Shown here: one piece after another, positions 24,069 through 31,911 of the stretch | How positions within the stretch are numbered: position 1 is the stretch's first letter | Layout: each line of letters opens with the position of its first letter | Made by a program: the position numbers and the translations under genes | The notes under the pieces: generated by a model | The model's input: the letters and a program-made list of their open reading frames with translations, nothing else | Database searches by the model: none | What the model was told of the DNA's origin: nothing | Origin: Halomonas alkalisoli | GTDB lineage: Bacteria > Pseudomonadota > Gammaproteobacteria > Pseudomonadales > Halomonadaceae | Reading direction: 5' to 3' | Assembly (NCBI RefSeq): GCF_021412585.1 | Contig: NZ_JAKCMI010000023.1 | Location: 1-64,000 of the forward strand | Length of the DNA stretch: 64,000 nt

Positions 24069-24818
24069 CTAGTGTTTGTGTTCCGCGACATGCTCGTCCG
24101 CCAGGGTATGGCGGATATAAAGCACCACGGACCAGATGGCGTCTTCGTCCAGCTTGCCCTGGAAGCGGGGCATGGCGCTGTTGCTGTTGCCTTCCTTTAT
24201 CTGCCAGGCGTATTCACCGGCCGCATGAGCGGCGCCATGCAGGGCCAGGTTGGTCGGGCTAGGGTCGTAATAGGCGGCGGCGGGTGCCAGGCCATTTCCT
24301 TCCCCGCTCGGTCCATGACAGGCCGAGCAATAGCGCTGATAGACCTGCATCCCCTGAGCCAGGGTCTCGGCATCGGGCTCCAGCGGACTTTCGCGCTCAG
24401 CCCACTCCTGCGGTGCCTTCCAGCCATGACCTCCATCCCCATGGGCGTGATCGTCTGCACCGTGGCCATCATCGCCATGTGCTGCATGGTCATCACCACC
24501 ATGGGCGTGGCCATCATCGCCATGTGCTGCATGGTCATCACCGGCATGGGCGTGGCCGTCGTCGCCGTGTGCGGCATGGTCGTCACCGCCATGAGTCTGG
24601 CCGTCGTCGCCATGGGCAGTATGTTTTTCATCGTCATGGGCGGCATGCGCGTGGCTACCCGCCGAGCTATGCCCATGGCTCTCATCGGCATGGCCAGGAC
24701 TGGCCAGGGCAAGGGCGAGTGTCAGGCCGCCAGCAAGCATGATGGCGAAACGAAGCAGTCGGCCGGGATCCTGAGTGGCCACCTGAGTGGCGGAATGGTA
24801 TCGATTAGGGGTAGTCAT
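24069..24818 (-). CDS. Periplasmic cytochrome c with a His/Asp-rich repeat domain
   Basis: The protein has 249 residues: a signal segment (FAIMLAGGLTLALALASPGHA), a His/Asp-rich domain at about residues 43-132 with three 15-residue repeats, and a C-terminal class I cytochrome c domain. The heme site is YCSACHG at about 163-169, and the axial Met is probably in SAMPRF at 214-219. AGGAG precedes the ATG. The repeat region should bind Cu2+, Zn2+ or Ni2+. The combination suggests a redox protein linked to metal handling or to a copper oxidase; its partner is not evident here. The next gene on the strand is a small metal-type exported protein. Confidence 0.85.
   Translation of the reverse strand: MTTPNRYHSATQVATQDPGRLLRFAIMLAGGLTLALALASPGHADESHGHSSAGSHAHAAHDDEKHTAHGDDGQTHGGDDHAAHGDDGHAHAGDDHAAHGDDGHAHGGDDHAAHGDDGHGADDHAHGDGGHGWKAPQEWAERESPLEPDAETLAQGMQVYQRYCSACHGPSGEGNGLAPAAAYYDPSPTNLALHGAAHAAGEYAWQIKEGNSNSAMPRFQGKLDEDAIWSVVLYIRHTLADEHVAEHKH
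24459..24593. repeat. 45-bp tandem coding repeat (three units) in the cytochrome c gene
   Basis: Three 45-bp units encode (HxGDDHAAHGDDGHA) with one or two substitutions each. The units are contiguous and in frame with no spacers, so copy number can change without frameshift. Confidence 0.88.
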
Positions 24819-24883
24819 GGGTTGCTCCTGAATACGGTCAAGCGGACGACGACACGAGGATCGCGTCGTTTCGGTAACGGTAT

Positions 24884-25210
24884 TCAGGCGAGTCTAGGCG
24901 GGCGCTTGAGCAAATAGGCAGGCGCCGGGGGCGAGTGCCCCGGCATGAAAAGTGGCTGCTGCGTCATGGCACAGGCCGGAATAACGGCATGGCCGGCGGT
25001 GCCCGTCATGCAGTGGCTGTTGCCGATGCAGTCCGTGGCGCAGTCCGCCATATCCGAGTGGGTGTCCTGTGGGCAGTCCTCATGGCTGCTCTCCTGGCTC
25101 GCATGATGCGTGGCATCGAAGATGGCATCGAGTCCGGCCGCGGCGACGCCTCCTGCCGAGAGGGCGAGAACGAGGCAGAGGTAGGCGAGTCGGACCATGA
25201 ATCGACGCAT
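24884..25210 (-). CDS. Small exported His/Cys-rich protein
   Basis: The protein has 108 residues: signal peptide (FMVRLAYLCLVLALSAGGVAAAG), then DATHHASQESSHEDCPQDTH, DMADCATDCIGNSHCM and PACAMTQQP, ending PPAPAYLLKRPPRLA. The Cys pattern and the PPxYLL-R-PPR ending resemble the copper-locus proteins at 2081 and 6096. ATG 25210 starts the signal peptide; the frame opens 24 codons earlier. It lies 65 bp upstream of the cytochrome c gene on the same strand and may be co-transcribed. Metal binding is inferred. Confidence 0.55.
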   Translation of the reverse strand: MRRFMVRLAYLCLVLALSAGGVAAAGLDAIFDATHHASQESSHEDCPQDTHSDMADCATDCIGNSHCMTGTAGHAVIPACAMTQQPLFMPGHSPPAPAYLLKRPPRLA

Positions 25211-25311
25211 GCGGAGCGGAACCTCGAAAACGTCAGGCAATTGAACACTTCCGATCTTCGCCGCAATGCCGTGATCAGGCAATCGACAGGTGGCCCTGGA
25301 AGGAGCTGATC

Positions 25312-25343
25312 GACCGATTCCTGATCTCGGTCAGGATTCGGTC
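25312..25343 (-). terminator. Hairpin spanning the desaturase stop codon
   Basis: Arms 25312-25324 and 25331-25343 pair at 12 of 13 positions around a 6-nt loop. The hairpin overlaps the TGA of the desaturase gene. No T-tract follows, so it may stabilise the mRNA end rather than terminate. Confidence 0.4.
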
Positions 25344-26380
25344 AACGGCCTTGGCTCTGATGATAGAGGTGTTGCCTCGGCAAAGGAGACCAGTCGACGC
25401 TTCTCCTCGTCCCACAGCACGAGTCGCACCGATGCGAGGCTCTGCCGCAGGGTGAGGCGGCCGATATGGCGGATTTGGGGATGGTCGCGCAGCACTTCGG
25501 GCAGCCGGTAGGAGGGGATGCGGCTGCAGAGATGATGGACATGGTGGATCCCGATATTGGCGGTGAGCCAGCGCAGGGGACCCGGGAGGTCATAGTGGGA
25601 GCTGCCGTGCAGCGCCGTCTCGTGGAACGTCCAGTCGTCTTCGTGTTCCCACAGGGTCTCCTCGAACTGGTGCTGGACATAGAACAGCCAGACGCCGATC
25701 GAGGAGGCGAGAAGCGTGATGGGGAGTTGCACGAGCAGAAAGGGGATCACGCCGACCAGCCAGATCATGACGGTGACGAGCAGCGCGATCGCCGCGTTGG
25801 TGCTCATGGTGCTCAGCCAGGGCATCCAGCCCGCACGCATGAATCCCACCGGCAGGCGATGGTCCAGGATGAACAGGTACGTCGGGCCGAGACCGAACAG
25901 CACCAGCGGGTGCCGGTACAGGCGATAGCGGAGCCGCTGCCTTAGCGGCAAGCCCCGAAACTCGCGTACGGTCAGGGTATCGATGCCGCCGATACGCGGG
26001 CGATCGAGGTTGCCGGAGCTGGCATGATGGAGGGCATGGCTGTGCCGCCACAGGTCGTAGGGCGTCAGGGTCAAGACGCCGATGGCTCGTCCGACCCAGT
26101 CATTGGCAGCGCGAGACGGGAAAAATGACCCGTGGCTGCAGTCGTGCTGGATCATGAACAGGCGCACGAGAAAGCCCGCGGCAGGCACGGCGAACAACAG
26201 GCCGAGCCAGTAGCCAGCGCTCAGGGTGCCCCACATCAGTATCCAGAGGGCGGCGAAGGGGATCGCCGTGGCCATCAGTTCCACCACGCTGCGCGCCAGG
26301 CGCGGCGTGCGGTACTCACCCAGGGCGCGCTTCAATGCCCGTGGCTCGGCGGTGATGTCGATAGTCGTTTGGGGGTCCAT
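25331..26380 (-). CDS. Membrane fatty-acid desaturase
   Basis: The protein (349 residues) introduces a double bond in acyl chains using a di-iron centre. Three His boxes are present: HDCSH near residue 80, HALHH near 115 and HHVHH near 280, with membrane helices between them. The overall layout fits the DesA-like (delta-12/delta-9 acyl-lipid) family. Substrate position cannot be read from sequence. It is a probable single-gene unit transcribed away from the FixJ-like regulator, which is 119 bp upstream on the same strand. It may serve membrane fluidity under cold or salt stress. Confidence 0.87.
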   Translation of the reverse strand: MDPQTTIDITAEPRALKRALGEYRTPRLARSVVELMATAIPFAALWILMWGTLSAGYWLGLLFAVPAAGFLVRLFMIQHDCSHGSFFPSRAANDWVGRAIGVLTLTPYDLWRHSHALHHASSGNLDRPRIGGIDTLTVREFRGLPLRQRLRYRLYRHPLVLFGLGPTYLFILDHRLPVGFMRAGWMPWLSTMSTNAAIALLVTVMIWLVGVIPFLLVQLPITLLASSIGVWLFYVQHQFEETLWEHEDDWTFHETALHGSSHYDLPGPLRWLTANIGIHHVHHLCSRIPSYRLPEVLRDHPQIRHIGRLTLRQSLASVRLVLWDEEKRRLVSFAEATPLSSEPRPLTES

Positions 26381-26499
26381 GACTGTAGGTTGGTGTCAGT
26401 CACGCACCCCGTCTGTACGGTACCGCACGTATATCGGGACGATCGTCGGCGTGGCCCCGCCTGTGCTGCTGGCGTCACGGCGCGCCCGAGGCGACCTGC

Positions 26500-27162
26500 C
26501 TACTGCTGCCGTGGTTCCGTCGGCAGCGCCTCCACCAGCCCCAGCGCCACGCAGAGCCGCACCAGCTCGGCCAGGTTGTGCGCTCCCAGCGCCTTCATGG
26601 CCCGCAGCCGGTAGACCTCCACGGTCTTGGCACTGATGTCGAGGTGCTCGGCGATCTCGCGGCTGGTCATGCCTTCGGCGACGTGCACCAGTATCTGCCG
26701 CTCCTTGGGGCGGAGGGCGGCGTAGCGGGCCTGGACGGTCTCGAGCCTGGCCCTGGTCTGGCGCAGGCGCTGGTGTTCGGCCATGGCCTGCTGCACGGCA
26801 TCGATCAGCTGCTGATGGTTGAAGGGCTTCTCGATGAAGTCGAAGGCCCCCGCCTTGAGGGCCGTCACCGCCATGGGCACGTCACCGTGTCCGGTCATGA
26901 AGATGATCGGCGCGATGTCGCCGCGCTCGTTCAGGCGCTGCTGGACCTGCAGGCCGCTGAGGCCGGGCATGCGCACATCGAGCAGTACGGCAGCGAAGCT
27001 GTCGGGTTCAGCGGCCAGGAAGGCATCGCCGTCGGCAAAGGCGTGGGTGGCCAGGCCCACGGAGTCCAGCAGCCAGGCCAGCGAATCGCGCAGGGCCTCG
27101 TCATCGTCGACCACGGCGATGCGGGGCACAGCGTGGTCTGAATGGGCCGAAGGGGTGGTCAC
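26500..27162 (-). CDS. FixJ/NarL-type response regulator
   Basis: The protein has 220 residues. The receiver domain has acidic pocket VVDDDEALRD and phospho-acceptor Asp62 in VLLDVRMPG. It continues through FMTGHGDVPMAV and FIEKPF with the conserved Lys. The C-terminal LuxR-type helix-turn-helix reads LRPKERQILVHVAEGMTSREIAEHLDISAKTVEVY. It lies 21 bp downstream of the sensor kinase gene. The targets are not evident in the window; the desaturase just downstream on the same strand is one candidate. Confidence 0.9.
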   Translation of the reverse strand: MTTPSAHSDHAVPRIAVVDDDEALRDSLAWLLDSVGLATHAFADGDAFLAAEPDSFAAVLLDVRMPGLSGLQVQQRLNERGDIAPIIFMTGHGDVPMAVTALKAGAFDFIEKPFNHQQLIDAVQQAMAEHQRLRQTRARLETVQARYAALRPKERQILVHVAEGMTSREIAEHLDISAKTVEVYRLRAMKALGAHNLAELVRLCVALGLVEALPTEPRQQ

Positions 27163-27183
27163 GCGTCTCTCCTGGGCGAGCGT

Positions 27184-28758
27184 TCAGGCGGAGGCTGGCC
27201 GGGTCGTCAGCGAGCCGGGTTCGGCCTGCAGTGTACCCGCAAAGGTGGCGCCGTCGGAACCGCTGGTCAGTGCCAGGTTGCCGCCCATGGCTTCCATCAG
27301 CGAATGACTGATGGCCAGACCCATCCCCAGGCCGTCGGAGCGGGTGGAGTGAAAGGGCTCGAAGAGATGTGTCGCCTGGGCTTCACTGATGCCGGGCCCC
27401 CTGTCGCTGACGGTGAAGGTGACTTCCCGGGGGCCTCTGCGCCAGGCGTGGATTGTGACCCGGTCGGCGCCATGCCGGTCGCGGCTCGCCTCCAGCGCGT
27501 TGAGCAGCAGGTTGACGAGGACCTGTTCCAGCGCCACCGGATCGGCCATCACCCGAGGCAGGGCGTCGGCCAGGTCAGGCTCGATGGCGACGCCGGCCTG
27601 CTGATACTGCCAGTCGCAGAGGCGACAGGCGGCGTCGACGATACCGGCCAGCACCAGCGGCCGAGGCCGTGTCTGGCCCTTGCGCACGAAGGTGCGGATA
27701 TGACGCAGCCGCTCGTCCAGGCGCTGGACCTGCTCGTTGATACGCGAGAGGGGGTGCGCCAGGTCGCTGGCGGGGCGGCCCGGGTCGGCCTGCAGCTGCA
27801 TCAGCGCGCCGCTGGAGTAGTTGGCGATGGCCGCCAGCGGCTGGTTGAGCTCATGAGCGATATTGGAGGCCAGCTCGCCGGTGGTGGCCAGCCGGTTGGC
27901 ATGGGCGATCTGCTCCTGATGGCGCCTCGCCTGATCCTCGGCGGCCTTGCGCAGGCCGATATCGCGATTGAGCAGCGAAAGGTGGTCGGGCTCGGCGCCG
28001 GGCCCGTGGTGGGCCAGTACCACGCTGAGTACCGGCACCGGCCCCTTGGGACCCGGCATTTCCAGCTCACCGCTCCAGGAGCCGTAGCGTGCCACGGCCG
28101 GCAGCACGATATCGCGCAGAATGACGAGCGAGGCCGGCGTATAGGCCTGGTCGAGGCGGGCGTCGAGGCCCTCCCTGGGCAGGCTCAGCAACCGACGCGC
28201 GGCCTCGTTGGAATAGATGAGTCGCTCGTTGCCGTCGGCGAAGAGCACATAGTCGGTGGTCGACTCTACCACACGGGCCAGGCGCTCCCGGTTGGCCTCG
28301 GCGCGGATACGCCGGCCCACGTCCCGGGAGACGCAGAGGATATCGAGCAATTCGCCGGTCGCCGGGTCGCGGCGGGTGCGACTGGTGGTCTCGAACCAGA
28401 TGTAGCGGCCATCCTTGGCCCGGAAGCGATAGGTCTGCTGATAGAAGCCATCGTGGTAGTAGACCCGGGGCGACTTGTTGAGCAGGTCGGCCAGGTCGGC
28501 CGGGTGGAAGTGATCGTAGGCGGAGGCGCCGATCAGCTCCTCGGGCTCGAAGCCGAGCAGCTCCCGTGCCGCCTGGGAAGCGTAGAGGAAGGTGCCGTCG
28601 CGGGCGTGGCGGGAGATCAGGTCGGTGGTGCTCTCCGCCAGCCACTGGTAGTGGCGTTTTTCCTCCTCGAGTGCGGCGTTGCGCGACTCCAGCTCGGCGC
28701 AGCGGGCCTCCAGGGCGGCAAGCCGTTGGCGCAGGCGGGCAGTGTCGTCGCCAGCCAT
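27184..28758 (-). CDS. Cytosolic PAS-PAS sensor histidine kinase (FixL-like)
   Basis: The protein has 524 residues. A coiled-coil N-terminus (LRQRLAALEARCAELESRNA) is followed by PAS 1 at about 35-150, PAS 2 at about 160-275, then HisKA with ELASNIAHELNQPLAAIANY (His near 302) and a HATPase_c domain (NLLLNALEAS, DRGPGIS, GLGMGLAIS). No transmembrane helix is seen, so it senses a cytoplasmic cue. No obvious heme-binding His can be claimed for the PAS domains. Its start touches the stop of the 2OG-oxygenase gene, so the three genes form one unit. Confidence 0.9.
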   Translation of the reverse strand: MAGDDTARLRQRLAALEARCAELESRNAALEEEKRHYQWLAESTTDLISRHARDGTFLYASQAARELLGFEPEELIGASAYDHFHPADLADLLNKSPRVYYHDGFYQQTYRFRAKDGRYIWFETTSRTRRDPATGELLDILCVSRDVGRRIRAEANRERLARVVESTTDYVLFADGNERLIYSNEAARRLLSLPREGLDARLDQAYTPASLVILRDIVLPAVARYGSWSGELEMPGPKGPVPVLSVVLAHHGPGAEPDHLSLLNRDIGLRKAAEDQARRHQEQIAHANRLATTGELASNIAHELNQPLAAIANYSSGALMQLQADPGRPASDLAHPLSRINEQVQRLDERLRHIRTFVRKGQTRPRPLVLAGIVDAACRLCDWQYQQAGVAIEPDLADALPRVMADPVALEQVLVNLLLNALEASRDRHGADRVTIHAWRRGPREVTFTVSDRGPGISEAQATHLFEPFHSTRSDGLGMGLAISHSLMEAMGGNLALTSGSDGATFAGTLQAEPGSLTTRPASA

Positions 28759-29417
28759 CAGCGTGCCGGGTCCACCAGGCCGCCCAGCGAGGCGTTGCGT
28801 CGGAACCAGCCGGCAATGCTGGCGCGGGGCAGGCGGGTCGGCAGCACCTCGTGGGGAACGCGCTCGGAGAGAAAGCAGGCGAAGTTGCCGGCGGCGGGCG
28901 CTACGCGGGCCACTTCACGCTGCGGGTCGTCGTCGGCGAAGATCACCATCTCGCCGCCGCCATCGACGGGCCAGTCGGGGTTGAGGTAGCCCACCGTGGA
29001 GACCACCCGATTGGCGCGCCCTTGGAAGCTGTCCAGGTGCCTCTTGTAGAAGGCCCCGGGCGGGTAGTGGGCGAAATGGGCCTCGTACTCGAAGAGCCCC
29101 AGGAACAGTGCCTGATTGAGCTCACGCTGCAGGTCGGCCATGGCCTCGAGGTAGCGCCGCTGGGCCAGGCTGCCACGATCGAGCCAGTGGATGGCATCGC
29201 CGCGGATATCGCGGCGCAGGGTGTGCTGCGGGCCCCGGCCGATGCCGGCCGACTCGAGCGCTTCGCTCTCGGCCAGGGTCATCAGTTCCCGGTACAGGTC
29301 GTGACACAGTTCGGCGTCGAGCATGGCCTCACCGATATACCAGCCCTGGTCGACCAGGGCATCGACCAGCCGGGGAAGGGCGCTGACATCGAGGGCCGGG
29401 CGGGTGGCTGGGGGCAT
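28758..29417 (-). CDS. 2-oxoglutarate/Fe(II)-dependent oxygenase (prolyl-hydroxylase-like)
   Basis: The protein has 219 residues. The double-stranded beta-helix carries the iron triad HLD (KRHLDSFQG), the distal His in VPHEVLPT, and the 2OG-binding Arg in RASIAGWFRR. GYLNPDWPVDGGGEMVIF is the usual core strand of P4H/PiuC/EGLN-like members. The substrate could be a protein or small molecule. Its TGA touches the kinase ATG, so an O2- and 2OG-dependent enzyme is co-expressed with a FixLJ-like pair, suggesting oxygen or metabolic sensing (inference). Confidence 0.85.
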   Translation of the reverse strand: MPPATRPALDVSALPRLVDALVDQGWYIGEAMLDAELCHDLYRELMTLAESEALESAGIGRGPQHTLRRDIRGDAIHWLDRGSLAQRRYLEAMADLQRELNQALFLGLFEYEAHFAHYPPGAFYKRHLDSFQGRANRVVSTVGYLNPDWPVDGGGEMVIFADDDPQREVARVAPAAGNFACFLSERVPHEVLPTRLPRASIAGWFRRNASLGGLVDPAR

Positions 29418-29450
29418 CGGGACGTCTCTTCTCCGTGGCGACAGCGGTGG

Positions 29451-30095
29451 TCAGGGCGTGTGCGTCTCGCTGTGCAGCGTGCGCAGCAGGCGTTCGGGAA
29501 AATAGCACAGGCGGCCGGTCGGTGGCTCCTCCAGCAGGCTCACCGGGCGCCCGAACCCCTCGGCCAGCAGTTCGACCAGCATCATCGAGGAGAGCCCCCA
29601 GATCACCTGGCCGGCGGCATGATAGCTGGGTACATAGTGGAGGCGCCCATCCACCGGAATGACATCGGTATGGTGTCGCCTGTCCTCGAGGAACAGCGAC
29701 AGTTCCACCTCGAAGATGGCATCGAGCTCGCTGGGGTCTGGCACCAGCGGCAGGTCGGGAGGAATCAGGCCGACATAGGGCGTGACCAGGATGCCGTGCA
29801 GCGATATCACGTCCGAGAGCCGTCCCAGCAGTTCGACCCGCTCCGGCGGCAGGGCGATCTCCTCCCGGGATTCCCGCAGCGCGGTGAACAGCAGGTCGGG
29901 ATCGGCCTCCTCGCGCTTGCCGCCGGGGAAGGCGACCTGGCCGCTGTGGGTGTTGAGATGGCTGGCGCGGCGGGTGAAGAGCAGCGTCGGCTCGGGGCGG
30001 TCGACGATCGGCAGCAGCACCGCGGCCTGCGGCATGTCGAGTCGCATGCGACACGGGGTATGTGCTTGCAGGCGTTTGCGAAGTTTCTCTAACAT
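29451..30095 (-). CDS. NUDIX hydrolase, CoA pyrophosphatase (NudL/YeaB) type
   Basis: The protein has 214 residues. It has the UPF0035 motif (LLFTRRASHLNTHSGQVAFP) directly before the NUDIX box GGKREE...TALRESREEI, the combination diagnostic of CoA/acyl-CoA diphosphatases. It would cleave CoA to phosphopantetheine and 3',5'-ADP in the cytoplasm. The gene precedes the 2OG-oxygenase gene by 33 bp on the minus strand and is divergent from a second NUDIX gene. Confidence 0.88.
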   Translation of the reverse strand: MLEKLRKRLQAHTPCRMRLDMPQAAVLLPIVDRPEPTLLFTRRASHLNTHSGQVAFPGGKREEADPDLLFTALRESREEIALPPERVELLGRLSDVISLHGILVTPYVGLIPPDLPLVPDPSELDAIFEVELSLFLEDRRHHTDVIPVDGRLHYVPSYHAAGQVIWGLSSMMLVELLAEGFGRPVSLLEEPPTGRLCYFPERLLRTLHSETHTP

Positions 30096-30197
30096 GGGGT
30101 TTCCATCGGGTTTGATTCGTTCTACCGGTCGCCATTGCCACCGTCAAGCCCGAAGCCGGGCGGTATCGCACCGCTCGTCAGCCTGCCAGGGAGCCCC

Positions 30198-30755
30198 ATG
30201 AACTTCTGCAGCCATTGTGGCCATACCGTGCGTTTCGCGATTCCGGAAGGGGATGACCGGCCAAGATACCTGTGCGATGCCTGCGGGGCCATCCATTACC
30301 AGAATCCGCGTATCGTTGCCGGCACACTGCCGGTGAGCGGTTCGCAGGTTCTGCTGTGCCGGCGTGCCATCTCCCCGCGCAAGGGCTTCTGGACCCTGCC
30401 CGCCGGCTTCATGGAGAACGCCGAGACCACCGTCGAGGCCGCCGTCCGGGAGACCCTCGAGGAGGCCTGCGCCGACGTCAGCATTCACGGCCTGTATACC
30501 CTGATCAACCTACCCCATATCAATCAGGTCTACATGATCTTTCGTGCCGATCTGGCGGGCGGTTTTGCCGCCGGGCCCGAGAGCCTGGAAGTGGCGCTTT
30601 TCGAGGAGCACGAGATTCCCTGGGACGAGCTGGCTTTCCCCACCATCGAGCGTACGCTTCGCCATTTCTATGCCGACCGTGGCGGCAACGACTTTCCGCT
30701 GCATATCAGCGATATTACCGCCGAGGATCGCGAGCGCTACTTTGGCTCGGCCTGA
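30198..30755 (+). CDS. Zinc-ribbon NUDIX hydrolase
   Basis: The protein has 185 residues. An N-terminal zinc ribbon (FCSHCGH and YLCDACGAIHYQNPR) is followed by a NUDIX domain with GFMENAETTVEAAVRETLEE. It resembles NADH pyrophosphatase-like or ADP-ribose hydrolases; the exact substrate is unclear. ATG 30198 with GGGAG upstream gives the ribbon start; the frame opens 21 codons earlier. Its last 75 bp are duplicated at 42739-42813 beyond the polyol cluster, so its 3' end is a probable insertion boundary. The copy ends with the same stop codon. Confidence 0.88.
   Translation: MNFCSHCGHTVRFAIPEGDDRPRYLCDACGAIHYQNPRIVAGTLPVSGSQVLLCRRAISPRKGFWTLPAGFMENAETTVEAAVRETLEEACADVSIHGLYTLINLPHINQVYMIFRADLAGGFAAGPESLEVALFEEHEIPWDELAFPTIERTLRHFYADRGGNDFPLHISDITAEDRERYFGSA
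30681..30755. repeat. Left 75-bp direct repeat (NUDIX gene 3' end)
   Basis: This is identical to 42739-42813 except for one base (acgac versus acgtc), same orientation, and ends exactly at the TGA stop. The two copies bracket the whole polyol cluster (about 12 kb), like attachment-site duplications of elements that insert at gene 3' ends. No integrase gene lies between them. Confidence 0.9.
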
Positions 30756-30770
30756 CAAGGAAACTCCATC

Positions 30771-31721
30771 GTGGACAAGTTCGAGGTAAAGCTGGATCAG
30801 GCAGCCAGGGCGGCCTGGATGTCCTTCGTCGGCGGCATGACCCAGGACGAGATCGCCCAGCAGCTGGGCGTGTCGCGCCCCGGAGTGCAGCGCCTGCTGG
30901 CCCTGGCGCGCCAGGAGGGGCTGGTCAAGGTGCACATCGATCATCCCATCGCTTCCTGCATGTCGCTGGCGGGTGCCATCCGCGAACGCTTTGGCCTGGA
31001 CTACTGTGACGTGGTGCCGGCGGAGGCGGGGGCCGCCGAAGGGGCGGCCAACTATCTTGCCGTGGCGGGGGCAGAGCGGGTGGCTCGCCTGGTCGAGCGG
31101 GTCGAACCATTGACGCTGTCGCTGGGAACGGGACGAGCCGTGCGTGCCACGGTGGAAGCCCTCAGCCGCATCGACCGCCCCCAGCACCGCTTCGTCTCGC
31201 TGGTCGGCAACGTGGCGCGTGATGGCTCCTCCAACCGCTACGACGGCGTGATGGTGGCGGCGGACAAGACCGGCGGCGAGCGCTTCCTGCTGCCCGCTCC
31301 GGTGGTGGCCAGCTCCGTCGAGGAGAAGCAGGCGATGCAGGCACAGCGGTTGTTCCAGGCGATCTTCCAGGTGGCTCGCGAATCCGAAGCCGCCTTCATC
31401 GGGGTGGGGCAGATCGATCGCCAGGCCACGCTGTTCCAGGACCAGTTCATTTCCGAAACGGAGCTGGACGAACTGCTGGGCATGCATGCCGTGGGTGAAT
31501 TGCTGGGTTGGCCCCTGGATAGCCACGGCAATGTGGTCGATTGCTCCATCACGCGGAGGGTGACCAGCTTGCCCCTGGAGATGTTTCGCGACCAGCCGCT
31601 GGTGGGGCTGGCCGGTGGGAAGGACAAGGCGCCGGCGATTCTGGCTGCGCTTCGCGGCGGCTGGCTCAAGGGGCTGGTCACGGACCAGGTGGCGGCCCGC
31701 TATATCGTCGAGTCCCGCTGA
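30771..31721 (+). CDS. SorC-family polyol-responsive transcriptional regulator
   Basis: The protein has 316 residues. An N-terminal helix-turn-helix (MTQDEIAQQLGVSRPGVQRLLALARQEG) precedes the SorC sugar-phosphate-binding domain (LSLGTGRAVRATVEAL, PAPVVASSVEEKQAM, DEVLGMHAVGELLG-like region). A GTG start at 30771 is used, with AAGGAA upstream; no ATG fits better. It lies 15 bp after the NUDIX stop and directly before the ABC importer operon. The palindromic GATCATTTGATC sites at 31803-31834 are the probable operator. The ligand is likely a polyol or its phosphate. Confidence 0.87.
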   Translation: MDKFEVKLDQAARAAWMSFVGGMTQDEIAQQLGVSRPGVQRLLALARQEGLVKVHIDHPIASCMSLAGAIRERFGLDYCDVVPAEAGAAEGAANYLAVAGAERVARLVERVEPLTLSLGTGRAVRATVEALSRIDRPQHRFVSLVGNVARDGSSNRYDGVMVAADKTGGERFLLPAPVVASSVEEKQAMQAQRLFQAIFQVARESEAAFIGVGQIDRQATLFQDQFISETELDELLGMHAVGELLGWPLDSHGNVVDCSITRRVTSLPLEMFRDQPLVGLAGGKDKAPAILAALRGGWLKGLVTDQVAARYIVESR

Positions 31722-31766
31722 CAACCACCATTAGCGGCAATTCCCTTTTTCGTTAGCCGAAAGTCT

Positions 31767-31790
31767 AAGCCGCTGGGCTTTGCTTTTTTT
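31767..31790 (+). terminator. Weak intrinsic terminator after the regulator gene
   Basis: AAGCC (31767-31771) and GGCTT (31776-31780) form a 5-bp stem with a 4-nt loop, and seven T follow at 31784-31790. The short stem suggests partial termination before the transporter operon. Confidence 0.45.
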
Positions 31791-31802
31791 GGTGCCATGT
31801 CC

Positions 31803-31834
31803 GATCATTTGATCGAACGATGATCAAAATGATC
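31803..31834. promoter_or_regulatory. Operator-like inverted repeat upstream of the polyol ABC operon
   Basis: GATCATTTGATC (31803-31814) and TGATCAAAATGATC (31821-31834) are inverted copies of one another and each is itself near-palindromic. They lie about 80 bp upstream of the binding-protein gene and just after the SorC regulator, which is expected to bind sites of this kind. Confidence 0.6.
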
Positions 31835-31911
31835 AAGACAAGCCAGTCACAACAGCCAGACCAGAACAACCTGTTCACAACAACAATGCACGCACACCAA
31901 GGAGCCCTTCC

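Noticed and set aside
24459-24593. Regular 45-bp tandem units that superficially look like a repeat array
   Set aside because: They are contiguous, without spacers, and in frame in the cytochrome c gene, so they are coding repeats and not a CRISPR array.
24072-24917. Long plus-strand open frame opposite the cytochrome c gene
   Set aside because: It is a shadow of the GC-rich, repeat-bearing gene on the minus strand; the minus frame has heme and signal motifs and a good ribosome site.
27142-28989. 615-codon plus-strand open frame opposite the histidine kinase
   Set aside because: Antisense frames stay open by chance at this GC content; no motifs or ribosome site were seen, while the minus strand encodes clear kinase motifs.
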